Positions 8,264 through 16,973 of a stretch of DNA of 39,354 nt are shown here, one piece after another; positions within the stretch are counted from its first letter, which is position 1; the number at the start of each line of letters is the position of its first letter. Made by a program: the position numbers and the translations under genes. The stretch spans positions 1 to 39,354 of the forward strand of contig JAGWVA010000036.1 of assembly GCA_028875855.1 (NCBI GenBank), written 5' to 3'. The DNA comes from Paracoccaceae bacterium (lineage in GTDB: Bacteria; Pseudomonadota; Alphaproteobacteria; Rhodobacterales; Rhodobacteraceae). The notes under the pieces are model-generated. The model was not told the DNA's origin. It did not search any database and worked only from the letters and a program-made list of their open reading frames with translations.

Positions 8264-8713
8264 TCAGCCCGCGTCGGGCGGTGGCAGGAAATGGACGTCG
8301 TGCCGCGCCGAGATCCGGACCAGTTCCGCAGGATCGGTCAGCCCGTCGAGCGCGGTGAACAGGTCGAACAGCCGGGCGGCCGGGGCCACGCCGAAGACGC
8401 AGGTCGCCATGCGCCCGGAGCGGTTGAAGATCCCGTGCGCGACATTGCGCGGCAGGCGGACCGTATCGCCCGGCCGCGCCGCGTGAACCGCCGGCCCGTC
8501 AAGCGGAAACTCGATCTCCAGCGCACCGTCGAGCATGTAGATCCACTCGTCCTGCGTGGTGTGGATATGTGGCGGCACGAAGGTTCCGGGCGGCAGCGTC
8601 GCATGCCAGACAAAGGCAGCCTCGGACAGAAGCTTGGGCACATAGGTGTGCCCGACCACGTTCCAGGCGATGCCGTCCAGCCCCTCTGCCGCTTCCGTCA
8701 CACCGATGTCCAT
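8264..8713 (-). CDS. Cupin-domain protein (second of a paralogous pair)
   Basis: A 149-residue single-domain cupin, first gene of the operon that runs down to livF. The metal motif PPHIHTTQDEWIYMLDG and the second motif PRNVAHGIFN keep the ligand histidines and glutamate. It aligns end to end with the cupin downstream (shared YVPK, WHATLPPGTFVPPHIH, RPGD/EPGD, RLFDLF/RLYDLF, FLPPP). ATG 8713 has GGGGAGA upstream. A long N-terminal extension in the same frame would run through the A/T-rich promoter region and is rejected. Two different cupins retained in tandem suggest either sequential reactions or a heteromeric enzyme; neither is proven. Confidence 0.85.
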   Translation of the reverse strand: MDIGVTEAAEGLDGIAWNVVGHTYVPKLLSEAAFVWHATLPPGTFVPPHIHTTQDEWIYMLDGALEIEFPLDGPAVHAARPGDTVRLPRNVAHGIFNRSGRMATCVFGVAPAARLFDLFTALDGLTDPAELVRISARHDVHFLPPPDAG

Positions 8714-8765
8714 GCGCGTCTCCCCTGTTCGCGTTCCGAGCGGGACGGATTCGACTTCAAGAAAA

Positions 8766-8793
8766 AGTGTAAACGGAACGTGATGTTGTGCAA
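8766..8793 (-). promoter_or_regulatory. Putative sigma70-type promoter of the cupin-monooxygenase-liv operon
   Basis: In the A/T-rich 154-nt gap before the first cupin, the minus strand has TTGCAC (8788-8793), a 16-nt spacer and TACACT (8766-8771). This places transcription start about 45 nt upstream of ATG 8713. The surrounding drop in GC supports a promoter here and separates this operon from the CoA-ligase operon ending at 8868. Confidence 0.5.
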
Positions 8794-8867
8794 GAATTAG
8801 TTTGGGTTTGAAATATATGCGGCGCCGTGGAGGGTCCGGGCGCCGCACGGGGGGCACGAGGGGCAGG

Positions 8868-10481
8868 CTAAAGCCGGAAGCGCTGGATCTTGCCGCTTTC
8901 GGTCTTTGGCAAGGCGTCGCGGAAGACCACCGAACGGGGATACTTGTAGGGCGCGATCATCGCCTTCACATGGTCCTGAAGCACCTTCGTCATCAGCGGC
9001 GTCGCCTCGTTGCCCGGGGCCAGCACGACATGCGCCTCGATGATCTGGCCCCGTTCGGGGTCAGGGGCGCCGATCACCGCGCATTCGGCGACGGCGGGGT
9101 GGGCCAGCAGCGCGGCCTCGACCTCGGGTCCGGCGACGTTGTAGCCGGCGGTGACGATGATCCCGTCGGTGCGCGCGGCGAAGTGGAAGCGGCCGTCGGC
9201 GTCCTGCCAGAAGCTGTCGCCCGTGAGGTTCCAGCCGTTCTGCACATAGTCCTTCTGCTTGGCCGGCGCGTCGAGGTAGCGGCAGCCGACCGGGCCGCGC
9301 ACGGCCAGACGCCCGATCTCGCCCTGCGCGACGGGCTGGCCGTCGGCGGACACGATGCGCGCCTGATAGCCCGCGACGGGCCGCCCGGTGCACCCCGGCA
9401 GACTGTCGCCGAAGCGGTTGGTGATGAAGATGTGCAGCATCTCGGTCGATCCGATGCCGTCGAGGATCGGCTTTCCGGTCTTCTGCATCCACTCCTCCCA
9501 GATCGGCGCGGGCAGCGTCTCGCCCGCCGAGACGGCGGCGCGCAGGCTCGACAGGTCCGCCCCGTCCGCCATCGCGCGCAGCATCACGCGGTAGGCCGTG
9601 GGCGCGGTGAAGCAGATCGTGGCGCGGTGGCGTTCGATGATCTCGATCAGGTTCGGCGGCGAGGCATTCTCGAGCAGCGCGGCCGAGGCGCCGAAGCGCA
9701 GCGGGAACACGGCCAGCCCGCCCAGCCCGAAGGTAAAGGCCAGCGGCGGCGAGCCGACAAAGACATCCTCGGGCGTCACCCCCAGCACTTCCTTGGCATA
9801 GCCGTCCGCGATGATCAGCAGGTCGCGGTGAAAATGCATCGTGGCCTTGGGCTCGCCCGTCGTGCCCGAGGTGAAGCCCAGCAGGGCGACATCGTCCCGC
9901 CCGGTCTTCACCGCCGCGAAGGTCACGGGCTTGGACAGGGCAATCCGGTCCAGCTCTGCATCGTGGTTGGCGGTGCCGTCGAACGAGATCACCCGCGCCA
10001 GGACGTCGCTCTGCTTGGCGACGGCGATCAGCTCTTCCATCAGCCGCGTGTCGCACAGCGCGAGCGTCACCTGCGCCTTGTTCACGATCTTGGCCAGTTC
10101 GCCCGCGCGCAGCATGGGCATGGTGTTGACCACCACCGCCCCCGCCTTCATCGCGGCCAGCCAGCAGGCCACCATCGCCGGGTTGTTGGCCGAGCGGATC
10201 AGGATGCGGTTGCCCGGCTTGACGCCGTAATCCTCGACCAGCGCATGGGCGATGCGGTTGGACCAGTCCGACAGCTCCTTGTAGGTCCGCTGCCGGCCGT
10301 TGCCGATCAGCGCCGTGCGGTCGCCGAAGCCCTTGGCGACCATGGCGTCGGTCAACTCCACCCCGGCATTCAGCCAGTCGGGATAGTCGAAGCCCGCAAG
10401 GTCGATCTCCGGCCAGAGATCGAAGGGCGGAAGGTTGTCACGGCAGAAGCTGTCGGTATGTCCGCTTGGCCCAAGCTGCAT
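8868..10481 (-). CDS. Aryl-CoA ligase (2-aminobenzoate/benzoate-CoA ligase type)
   Basis: A 537-residue AMP-forming acyl-CoA synthetase of the ANL superfamily, acting in the cytoplasm to activate an aromatic acid with ATP and CoA. The phosphate-binding loop is LLGFTSGTTGEPKATMH, the aromatic-site strand is GIGSTE, the TGD motif is NLTGDSFW, and the catalytic lysine is Lys531 in LPKTESGKIQ. From memory it fits the benzoate/2-aminobenzoate-CoA ligase family (AbmG-like in Azoarcus evansii). The start has GGGAGAGAG just upstream. It is last in the minus-strand cluster whose first gene encodes a 2-aminobenzoyl-CoA monooxygenase/reductase, which points to anthranilate as the likely substrate; salicylate or benzoate remain possible. 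Confidence 0.88.
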   Translation of the reverse strand: MQLGPSGHTDSFCRDNLPPFDLWPEIDLAGFDYPDWLNAGVELTDAMVAKGFGDRTALIGNGRQRTYKELSDWSNRIAHALVEDYGVKPGNRILIRSANNPAMVACWLAAMKAGAVVVNTMPMLRAGELAKIVNKAQVTLALCDTRLMEELIAVAKQSDVLARVISFDGTANHDAELDRIALSKPVTFAAVKTGRDDVALLGFTSGTTGEPKATMHFHRDLLIIADGYAKEVLGVTPEDVFVGSPPLAFTFGLGGLAVFPLRFGASAALLENASPPNLIEIIERHRATICFTAPTAYRVMLRAMADGADLSSLRAAVSAGETLPAPIWEEWMQKTGKPILDGIGSTEMLHIFITNRFGDSLPGCTGRPVAGYQARIVSADGQPVAQGEIGRLAVRGPVGCRYLDAPAKQKDYVQNGWNLTGDSFWQDADGRFHFAARTDGIIVTAGYNVAGPEVEAALLAHPAVAECAVIGAPDPERGQIIEAHVVLAPGNEATPLMTKVLQDHVKAMIAPYKYPRSVVFRDALPKTESGKIQRFRL

Positions 10482-10529
10482 GTCTCTCTCCCTGTCGCGC
10501 GGCCTCCCCGCCGCGCCTGTTGGTCCCGC

Positions 10530-10934
10530 TCAGGCGGGGATGACGGCGGTCGCCTCGATCTCGACCTTGGCGCGGTCCTCGACCAGCGCCACGACCTGAA
10601 CCAGCGCCATCGCCGGGTAGTGCCGGCCGATCACGGCCTTGTAGATGCGCCCCAACTCCTTGAGGCTGCCGAGGTAGTCCGCCTTCGAGGTGACATACCA
10701 GGTGAGGCGGATCAGATGCTCGGGGCGCGCGCCGGCCTCGGCCAGCACCGCCACGATGTTCTTCAGAGATTGTTCGACCTGCCCCGCGAAATCGTCCGTC
10801 TCGAAATCCTGCTGGGCGTTCCAGCCGACGATCCCGCCCGTGACGACAAGGCGCCCCGTGGCGGCCATGCCGTTCGAATAGCCGGGGGTCGCCTTCCAGG
10901 TCTTGGGGTGCAGGATCTCGTGCGGGGTGGTCAT
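10530..10934 (-). CDS. RidA/YjgF-family protein lacking the catalytic arginine
   Basis: A 134-residue protein with the RidA fold: the family pattern VVTGGIVGWNAQ, the middle GQVEQSLKNIVAVLAEAGA and the end KVEIEATAVIPA. RidA proteins hydrolyse enamine/imine intermediates. In E. coli RidA the catalytic Arg105 lies in a PARS motif; here the matching place reads PAMA with Met109, so classical 2-aminoacrylate deaminase activity is not expected. Arg-less RidA subfamilies occur in catabolic clusters. Its ATG overlaps the upstream thioesterase stop (ATGA). Monooxygenation and reduction of 2-aminobenzoyl-CoA gives a cyclic enamine, so a role in handling that intermediate is an attractive inference. 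Confidence 0.85.
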   Translation of the reverse strand: MTTPHEILHPKTWKATPGYSNGMAATGRLVVTGGIVGWNAQQDFETDDFAGQVEQSLKNIVAVLAEAGARPEHLIRLTWYVTSKADYLGSLKELGRIYKAVIGRHYPAMALVQVVALVEDRAKVEIEATAVIPA

Positions 10935-11344
10935 GCGTCGGTCTCCATGAACGCGGCCAGACGGCTGCGGATCGTGTCGGGCCAGGGCGCGGCGCGGCCT
11001 GCGGGGCTGATCCAGGCCAGGGTCAGCGTCGCCTCCATCCGCAGGATGTCGCGCGCCGTCGCGGCCAGGTGAAAGGCCACGCTCGACCGGCCAAGGCGGC
11101 GGATCTCAAGCGCGAAGTCCAGCCGGTCGCCAAGGCGCGCGGGTGCGCGGAAGTCGGCTTCGATGTGAACGGTCGGTACGCCGTGGCGTTCCTCCATCGT
11201 GATCCGGGCGTAGGGATAGTCGATCACGTCGGCGAAGAAGTTCTCGATGACCGAGTTCGTCATCTCGAAATACCGCGGGTAGAAGACGATCCCGGCTGGG
11301 TCGCAGTGGTTGAATTCGACCGCGATGGGGCGATGCCAGATCAT
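10931..11344 (-). CDS. 4-hydroxybenzoyl-CoA thioesterase-family acyl-CoA thioesterase
   Basis: A 137-residue hotdog-fold thioesterase. The 4HBT active-site pattern is seen as [18 protein letters not shown] (residues 10-28), where Asp15 matches the catalytic aspartate of the Pseudomonas-type enzymes. It would hydrolyse aryl- or acyl-CoA thioesters in the cytoplasm, probably as a safety valve that releases CoA from stalled pathway intermediates. It is coupled at both ends: its ATG overlaps the acyl-CoA dehydrogenase stop and its stop overlaps the RidA-like gene start, both as ATGA. Confidence 0.88.
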   Translation of the reverse strand: MIWHRPIAVEFNHCDPAGIVFYPRYFEMTNSVIENFFADVIDYPYARITMEERHGVPTVHIEADFRAPARLGDRLDFALEIRRLGRSSVAFHLAATARDILRMEATLTLAWISPAGRAAPWPDTIRSRLAAFMETDA

Positions 11345-12480
11345 GCCAGCACCGACCGCGCGATGATGAGGCGCTGGACGTCGCTCGCGCCCTCGTAGAT
11401 GCGCAGCGCGCGGATCTCGCGGTAAAGCCGCTCCACCGTCTCGCCGTGGCGCACGCCGTCGCCGCCATGAAGCTGCACCGCCGCGTCGATCACCTTCTGC
11501 GCGGCCTCGGTCGCGTAAAGCTTGGCCATCGCGGCCTCGCGGCTGATGCGGGCCGCGCCCATGTCCTTGGCCCAGGCCGCGCGGTAGATCAGCAGGGCCG
11601 CCGCATCGACCTGCAAGGCCATGTCGGCGATATGGCCCTGCACCATCTGCAACTCGGCCATCGGCGCCCCGGCGATGCGCCGCGCCTTGACCCGCGCCAC
11701 CGCCTCGTCCAGCGCGCGGCGCGCAAAGCCAAGCGCCGCCGCCCCGACCGTGGTGCGGAAGACATCGAGAACCGACATCGCGATCTTGAAGCCGTCCCCG
11801 GGCGCGCCGATCAAGGCGTCTTCGGGCAGGTCCACCCCCGCCAGCGACAGCCGCGCCAGCGGATGCGGGGCGATGACCTCGATGCGTTCGGCCACCCGCA
11901 GCCCGGGCGTGTCCGCGGGCAGCAGGAAGGCCGACAGGCCCTTGGCCCCCGGCGCCTCGCCGCTGCGCGCGAAGACCACATAGACATCCGCGATCCCGCC
12001 GTTCGAGATATAGGTCTTCTCGCCCGTCAGCCGCCAGCCGCCCGGCACCCGTTCGGCGCGCGTCGCGGTGTTGGCCACGTCCGATCCCGATCCGGGCTCG
12101 GTCAGCGCAAAGCCCGCGATGGCGCGCCCCGCCCGCGTCCGGGCAAGCCAGGCGCGCTGCGCCGGCGATCCGAACAGCGTCACCGCCCCCATGCCCAGCC
12201 CCTGCATCGCAAAGGCGAAATCGGCCAGCCCGTCATGGCGCGCCAGCGTCTCGCGCGCCAGCGCCAGGGTGCGCACGTCGAGCCGTTCGCCCTCGTCCGC
12301 GCCCGTCGGCTCCAGCAACCCCGCCGCGCCCAAGGCCGCCACCAGCCTGCGGCAGGCCCCATCCACGTCGTCATGCGACACCGGCAGGTGCGCCGCGCAC
12401 CAGGCCTGCAGCCTTGCCGCCCAGTCGCGGTGCCGCGGCTCGAAGAAGGGCCAGGTCAGGAAGGTCTCGTCCGCCATCAT
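11341..12480 (-). CDS. Acyl-CoA dehydrogenase of the CoA-ester ring-degradation cluster
   Basis: A 379-residue FAD-dependent acyl-CoA dehydrogenase. The middle-domain motif is [15 protein letters not shown], followed by [17 protein letters not shown], and the C-terminal part has [19 protein letters not shown] and the [12 protein letters not shown] block whose Glu fits the usual catalytic base position. It would carry out an alpha,beta-oxidation of a ring-derived CoA ester. Two adjacent ATGs (12480, 12477) are possible starts; both give the same protein minus one residue. It lies 71 nt after the enoyl-CoA hydratase gene, a gap that carries a GC hairpin, and is coupled (ATGA) to the thioesterase gene. 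Confidence 0.9.
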   Translation of the reverse strand: MMADETFLTWPFFEPRHRDWAARLQAWCAAHLPVSHDDVDGACRRLVAALGAAGLLEPTGADEGERLDVRTLALARETLARHDGLADFAFAMQGLGMGAVTLFGSPAQRAWLARTRAGRAIAGFALTEPGSGSDVANTATRAERVPGGWRLTGEKTYISNGGIADVYVVFARSGEAPGAKGLSAFLLPADTPGLRVAERIEVIAPHPLARLSLAGVDLPEDALIGAPGDGFKIAMSVLDVFRTTVGAAALGFARRALDEAVARVKARRIAGAPMAELQMVQGHIADMALQVDAAALLIYRAAWAKDMGAARISREAAMAKLYATEAAQKVIDAAVQLHGGDGVRHGETVERLYREIRALRIYEGASDVQRLIIARSVLA

Positions 12481-12508
12481 TTTCTGTCCGCAAATATCCT
12501 CGGGGGGT

Positions 12509-12531
12509 GCGGGGGGCAGACAGCCCCCCGC
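12509..12531 (-). promoter_or_regulatory. GC hairpin with GAGGATATTTG motif between hydratase and dehydrogenase genes
   Basis: A perfect 9-bp stem (GCGGGGGGC at 12509-12517, complement at 12523-12531, loop 5 nt) is followed on the minus strand by CCCCCGAGGATATTTGCGG just before the dehydrogenase start. No T tract. I recall similar C-rich hairpin plus GAGGATATTT elements after many Rhodobacterales genes, so it may be a dispersed intergenic element or mRNA stabiliser. Confidence 0.4.
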
Positions 12532-12551
12532 GGTCGGGTCGGGGCGCGCCG

Positions 12552-13364
12552 TCAGTCGCCTGCGAACACGGGTTTTTCCTTTGCCACGAAGGCCCGGTAG
12601 GCCCGTTCGAAATCGCGCGTCTGCATGCAGATCGCCTGGGCCTGCGCCTCGGCCTCGATCGCCTGCTCCAGCCCCATGTTCCATTCCTGGTTCAACTGGG
12701 TCTTGGTGATCCCATGCGCAAAGACCGGCCCCGCCGCGATCCGCCCGGCCAGGGCGCGCGCCTCGTCCTCCAGCGCCTCGGGCGCATGCAGCGCGTTCCA
12801 GAAGCCCCAGGCCGCGCCCTCTTGCGCCGTCATCGTCCGCCCCGTGTAGAGAAGTTCCGCCGCACGGCCCTGACCGATCAGGCGCGGCAGCATCGCGCAG
12901 GCGCCCATGTCGCAGCCCGCAAGCCCCACGCGGGTGAACAGAAAGGCGCATCTGGCCTCCGGCGTCGCCAGCCGCAGGTCCGAGGCCATGGCGATGATCG
13001 CCCCGGCCCCCACGCAGATGCCATCCACCGCCGCGATGATGGGCCGCCCGCAGCCGATCATCGCCTTGACCAGATCGCCGGTCATCCGCGTGAAGGCGAG
13101 AAGCCCCTTCATGTCCATGCCAATGAGCGGGCCGATGATCTCGTGCACATCCCCGCCGGAACAGAAGTTCCCGCCGTTCGAGGCAAAGACCACGACATCC
13201 ACATCCTCGGCATGGACCAGCGCGCGAAAGAGGTCGCGCAGTTCGGCATAGCTGTCGAAGGTCAGCGGGTTCTTGCGGTCGGGCCGGTTCAGCCGGACCC
13301 AGCCGGTCCGCCCCTCGACCGACCACAGGAAGTGGCGGGCCCGGTAATCGGCAAGCGTGGTCAT
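12552..13364 (-). CDS. Enoyl-CoA hydratase/isomerase-family protein
   Basis: A 270-residue crotonase-fold enzyme. Oxyanion-hole segments are [13 protein letters not shown] (around 64-76) and [20 protein letters not shown] (around 110-129). In the classical hydratase two glutamates act; here the second is kept ([11 protein letters not shown]) but the place of the first (QPEI in mitochondrial hydratase) reads FTRV, followed by the unusual [15 protein letters not shown]. The enzyme may therefore hydrate or cleave a ring-derived substrate in a different way. The start is preceded by AGGGAGA and overlaps the MarR gene stop (ATGA). Confidence 0.87.
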   Translation of the reverse strand: MTTLADYRARHFLWSVEGRTGWVRLNRPDRKNPLTFDSYAELRDLFRALVHAEDVDVVVFASNGGNFCSGGDVHEIIGPLIGMDMKGLLAFTRMTGDLVKAMIGCGRPIIAAVDGICVGAGAIIAMASDLRLATPEARCAFLFTRVGLAGCDMGACAMLPRLIGQGRAAELLYTGRTMTAQEGAAWGFWNALHAPEALEDEARALAGRIAAGPVFAHGITKTQLNQEWNMGLEQAIEAEAQAQAICMQTRDFERAYRAFVAKEKPVFAGD

Positions 13365-13819
13365 TTGGTCTCTCCCTGTCGGGCGCGGCGCAGGATGTCT
13401 GTCAGCGCGTCCAGATCGGCATCGGTCAGGTTGGCGAAGATGCGGTTCACTTCGGTCTCGTGTTCGGCGGCGATCCGGTCGAACTGACGCAGTCCTTCGT
13501 CGGTCAGCGCCACGTGGATGGTGCGCCGGTCGCCCGGTTTCGGGGTGCGGCGGACAAGGCCGTCCTTCTCGAGCCGGTCCACCACGGCCGTCGCATTGCC
13601 GTTCGACACCAGCAGCATGCGCGACAGGTCAGTCATGCTGATCCCCTCGCGCCGCCGCCAGAGCGCGGCCATGACGTCGAAGCGGGGCAGGGTGGTGTCA
13701 TGGGTCACGCGCAGGAACTCGCGCAGCTGGTTCTCGGCCTGGCGCGTCACGCCCAGAAGGCGGATCCAGGCCTTCAGGCGGCGCTTGGACAGGGGATCGG
13801 GGCGGGGGGCTGCGGTCAT
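13361..13819 (-). CDS. MarR-family transcriptional regulator of the aryl-CoA cluster
   Basis: A 152-residue winged-helix protein. The DNA-binding domain covers roughly residues 45-115, with the recognition part [20 protein letters not shown] and the wing [17 protein letters not shown]; flanking helices form the dimer interface. MarR-type regulators of aromatic pathways typically repress until an aryl-CoA or aromatic ligand binds. The gene is embedded in the operon it probably controls, overlapping the SDR gene upstream and the hydratase gene downstream by ATGA. The likely operator is the palindrome at 16910-16921. Confidence 0.9.
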   Translation of the reverse strand: MTAAPRPDPLSKRRLKAWIRLLGVTRQAENQLREFLRVTHDTTLPRFDVMAALWRRREGISMTDLSRMLLVSNGNATAVVDRLEKDGLVRRTPKPGDRRTIHVALTDEGLRQFDRIAAEHETEVNRIFANLTDADLDALTDILRRARQGETK

Positions 13820-14556
13820 GTCTCGCCTCCGGCGATCGCGATGGCCTGTCCGTTCATCCCCTCCGACCCCGGCCCGCAAAGCCAGATCGCGGCCGCCGTC
13901 ACCTCGGCGGGCTGGATCAGGCGGCCTTGGGGGTTCACCCCCTCGAGCGCGGCGCGCGCCTCGGCGGGGCTGCGGCCGGTCTTCGCCACGATGACCTCGA
14001 TCGACCGGTCGGTCATCGACGTGTCCAGAAAGCCGGGGCAGAGCGCGTTCACCGTGACCGGCCGCCGCGCGATCTCGAGCGCGAGCGAGCGGACCATGCC
14101 CACCACGCCATGCTTGGCCGCCGCATAGGGCGCGACCTTGGCATAGCCCTTCAGCCCCGCGGTCGAGGCCACGGCGATCAGCCGCCCCCAGCCCGGCATC
14201 TGGTTCAGCCCGTCGCGCAGCGTGAGGAACGCGCCGGTCAGGTTCACCGCGATCATCGCGTTCCACTGGGCCAGCGTGGTGCGCGCCATCACCCCGCTGT
14301 CGGCCGCACCCGCATTGGCGATCACGATGTCGCAGGGCCCGGCGGCGACGAACATCGCGGCGACCGAGACCTCGTCGGTCACGTCCGCCTCGACCCAGCG
14401 GATGCCGGGGGTGCTGGCCGCGACTTCTTCCAGCGGCGCGCGGCGGCGGCCCGCGATCACCACCTCGGCGCCTGCGGCGGCAAAGCCGCGGGCAAGATCG
14501 GCCCCCGCGCCAGAGCCGCCTCCGGTGATCAGCGCGCGCCTGCCTGCCAGTGTCAT
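13816..14556 (-). CDS. Short-chain dehydrogenase/reductase (SDR)
   Basis: A 246-residue classical SDR. The NAD(P)-binding motif is [18 protein letters not shown] near residues 8-25, the NAG motif is VIANAGAAD, and the catalytic Ser, Tyr and Lys appear in VASTAGLKG and the YAAAKHG block. The C-terminus [11 protein letters not shown] is typical. It may oxidise a hydroxyl group on a ring-derived CoA ester after the monooxygenase/reductase step. ATG 14556 overlaps the stop of that gene, and its own stop overlaps the MarR start, so it is the second gene of a tightly coupled operon. Confidence 0.9.
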   Translation of the reverse strand: MTLAGRRALITGGGSGAGADLARGFAAAGAEVVIAGRRRAPLEEVAASTPGIRWVEADVTDEVSVAAMFVAAGPCDIVIANAGAADSGVMARTTLAQWNAMIAVNLTGAFLTLRDGLNQMPGWGRLIAVASTAGLKGYAKVAPYAAAKHGVVGMVRSLALEIARRPVTVNALCPGFLDTSMTDRSIEVIVAKTGRSPAEARAALEGVNPQGRLIQPAEVTAAAIWLCGPGSEGMNGQAIAIAGGET

Positions 14557-16838
14557 ACCCGGATCGCCTCCTGCTGACGTTCGCGCAGCCTCTGGGCCTG
14601 ATCGCGCCCGGCAAGGTAGGGCAGCGGCCATTCGGTGCCCGCATCGCCCATGGCGACGGCCGCATGCAGCGTCCAGTAGGGATCGGCGAGGTGCGGGCGG
14701 GCAAGGCAGACAAGGTCCGCGCGCCCCGCCATCAGGATCGAGTTCACGTGGTCCGGCTCGTAGATGTTGCCGACCGCCATCGTGGCGATGCCCGCCTCGT
14801 TGCGGATGCGGTCGCTGAACGGGGTCTGGAACATCCGCCCGTAGATCGGCCGCGCCTCGGTCGAGGTCTGCCCCGCCGACACGTCGATGATGTCGGCCCC
14901 CGCGGCGCGGAAGGCGCGGGCGATCTCGACCGCCTCCTCGGGCGTCACGCCCGCCTCGCCCACCCAGTCGTTGGCACTGATGCGCACGCTCATCGGCTTT
15001 TCGGCGGGCCAGGCCGCGCGCATGGCGGCAAACACCTCGAGCGGATAGCGCAGCCGGTTTTCAAGGCTGCCGCCATAGGCATCGGCGCGCCGGTTCGACA
15101 GCGGCGAGAGGAAGGACGAGATCAGGTAGCCGTGCGCCGCGTGCAGTTCGATCATGTCGAAGCCTGCGCGCGCCGCCATCCGGGTCGCGGCCACGAACTC
15201 TGCCGTCACCCGGTCCATGTCGGCGCGGTCCATTTCCTTCGGCGCGGGGTTCGCCGCGCTCCAGGCGATGGCCGAGGCCGACAGGGTGGGCCAGTTCCCC
15301 GCCTTGAGCGGCGCGTCCATCTTTTCCCAGCCGAGCTGGGTCGATCCCTTTCGCCCCGAATGGCCGATCTGGCAGCAGATCTTCGCCTGCGTCTCCGCAT
15401 GGACGAAGGCCACCAGCCGCTTCCATGCCGCCTCGTGTTCGGGCGCGTATAGGCCGGGGCAGCCGGGGGTGATGCGGCCCTCAGGCGAGACGCAGGTCAT
15501 CTCGGTATAGACCAGCCCCGCGCCGCCCTTGGCGCGTTCGGCGTAATGGACGAAATGCCAGTCGGTCGGGCAGCCGTCCACGGCCTTGTATTGCGCCATG
15601 GGCGAGACGACGACGCGGTTGACCAGCGCCATGTCGCGCAGCCGGAAAGGCGCGAACATCGGCGCGCGGCCGGGCGTGCCGCCCGCCTGCCGCTGAAACC
15701 AGTCCTCGGCCTCGCGCAGCCACTTCGGGTCGCGCAGGCGCAGGTTCTCGTGGCTGATGCGCTGGCTGCGGGTCAGCAGGGAATAGGCGAATTGCAGGGG
15801 CGGCATGTCCAGATACCGCTCCACCTCCTCGAACCATTCAAGGCTGTTGCGCGCCGCCGATTGCAGCCGCAGCACCTCGACCCGGCGTTCGGCCTGATAG
15901 CGTTCGAAGGCGGCCTCCATCGTCGGTTCGGAATGCAGGTAATCGGCCAGCGCGATGGCGCTGTCGAAGGCCAGCCGGCTGCCCGATCCGATCGAGAAAT
16001 GCCCCGTCGCCGCCGCATCGCCCATCAGCACGACGTTGCCGTGATGCCATGTTTCGCAGATCACGCGGGGGAACTGGATCCAGACGGCCGATCCGCGCAG
16101 ATGGGCTGCGTTGGACGTGAGGTCATGGCCGCCAAGGTGGCGTTCGAAGATCTTCCGGCAGGTCTCGACCGACTCTTCCTTCGACATGTGCTCGAATCCC
16201 CAGCGGTCCCAGGTGTCGGGCAGGCATTCCACGATGAAGGTCGCGGTGTCGGCGTCGAACTGATAGACATGGGCCCAGACCCAGCCGTGTTCGGTCTTCT
16301 CGAAGATGAAGGTGAAGGCGTCGTCGAATTTCTGATGCGTGCCAAGCCAGATGAACTTGCATTTGCGCAGGTCGATGTCGGGCTTGAAGACGTCGGCATA
16401 TTCGGCGCGCACGCGGCTGTTGATGCCATCGGCGCCGACGACGAGGTCATAGTCCTTGCGATAGTCTTCGGCGGTCCTGAACTCCGTCTCGAAGCGAAGA
16501 TCCACCCCCAGTTCGCGCGCCCGTTCCTGCAGCAGGACCAGCATCTTCTTGCGCCCGATCCCGGCAAAGCCGTGCCCGCCCGAGACGGTGCGGGCGCCGT
16601 TGTGAACGACGGCGATGTCGTCCCAGTAGGCGAAATTGCTGCGGATCGCATCGGTGGATTTCGGATCGTTCTTCTGCATCCGGCCCAACGCGTCGTCCGA
16701 CAGCACCACGCCCCAGCCGAAGGTGTCGTTCGCGCGGTTGCGTTCGATCACCGTCACCTCGTGCGCGGGGTCGCGCAGCTTCATGCTGATCGCGAAATAA
16801 AGGCCGGCCGGGCCGCCGCCGAGACAAAGAACTTTCAT
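14553..16838 (-). CDS. 2-aminobenzoyl-CoA monooxygenase/reductase (salicylyl-CoA 5-hydroxylase/oxidoreductase type fusion)
   Basis: A 761-residue two-domain flavoprotein. Residues 1 to about 370 are a class A FAD monooxygenase ([50 protein letters not shown]). Residues about 390-761 are an Old Yellow Enzyme-type FMN reductase ([28 protein letters not shown], a [12 protein letters not shown] block). This fusion is known from Azoarcus evansii aerobic anthranilate metabolism, where it hydroxylates 2-aminobenzoyl-CoA and reduces the dearomatised ring; related proteins act on salicylyl-CoA. ATG 16838 gives the exact flavoprotein N-terminus; 18 extra upstream residues are possible but unlikely. It is the first gene of the minus-strand operon, behind the palindrome at 16910-16921. 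Confidence 0.92.
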   Translation of the reverse strand: MKVLCLGGGPAGLYFAISMKLRDPAHEVTVIERNRANDTFGWGVVLSDDALGRMQKNDPKSTDAIRSNFAYWDDIAVVHNGARTVSGGHGFAGIGRKKMLVLLQERARELGVDLRFETEFRTAEDYRKDYDLVVGADGINSRVRAEYADVFKPDIDLRKCKFIWLGTHQKFDDAFTFIFEKTEHGWVWAHVYQFDADTATFIVECLPDTWDRWGFEHMSKEESVETCRKIFERHLGGHDLTSNAAHLRGSAVWIQFPRVICETWHHGNVVLMGDAAATGHFSIGSGSRLAFDSAIALADYLHSEPTMEAAFERYQAERRVEVLRLQSAARNSLEWFEEVERYLDMPPLQFAYSLLTRSQRISHENLRLRDPKWLREAEDWFQRQAGGTPGRAPMFAPFRLRDMALVNRVVVSPMAQYKAVDGCPTDWHFVHYAERAKGGAGLVYTEMTCVSPEGRITPGCPGLYAPEHEAAWKRLVAFVHAETQAKICCQIGHSGRKGSTQLGWEKMDAPLKAGNWPTLSASAIAWSAANPAPKEMDRADMDRVTAEFVAATRMAARAGFDMIELHAAHGYLISSFLSPLSNRRADAYGGSLENRLRYPLEVFAAMRAAWPAEKPMSVRISANDWVGEAGVTPEEAVEIARAFRAAGADIIDVSAGQTSTEARPIYGRMFQTPFSDRIRNEAGIATMAVGNIYEPDHVNSILMAGRADLVCLARPHLADPYWTLHAAVAMGDAGTEWPLPYLAGRDQAQRLRERQQEAIRV

Positions 16839-16909
16839 GCTTCTGGCGCTCCGCTTGGTGGATGAAGAGGATTCTGGCATCGCCTCCGACAAACATCAAG
16901 CCTAAAAAG

Positions 16910-16921
16910 TTCAAGCTTGAA
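16910..16921. promoter_or_regulatory. Putative MarR operator in divergent promoter region
   Basis: A perfect 12-bp palindrome, TTCAAGCTTGAA, lies in the A/T-rich centre of the 135-nt region between the divergent monooxygenase/reductase and 3-hydroxyacyl-CoA dehydrogenase genes. MarR-family sites are commonly short palindromes of this kind. A related half (ATCAAGCCT) lies about 14 nt to the left. Control by the cluster's own MarR protein is inferred. Confidence 0.55.
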
Positions 16922-16973
16922 ATAACGACCGGGGTGGAGGAAACTGGCGCCGGGTTCAGTGCCGGAGACGCAG

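Noticed and set aside
8714-8857. Long N-terminal extension of the first cupin
   Set aside because: The extension crosses the A/T-rich promoter-like region and encodes a basic, non-conserved peptide; ATG 8713 has a good ribosome site.
8802-11072. Long open frame on the plus strand (756 codons) opposite the CoA ligase, RidA-like and thioesterase genes
   Set aside because: It is Arg/Gly/His-rich with no domain, runs antisense to three well-recognised genes and is explained by high GC that removes stop codons.
11446-12600. Plus-strand frame (384 codons) opposite the acyl-CoA dehydrogenase
   Set aside because: Arg/Gln-rich translation without motifs, fully antisense to a well-supported gene.
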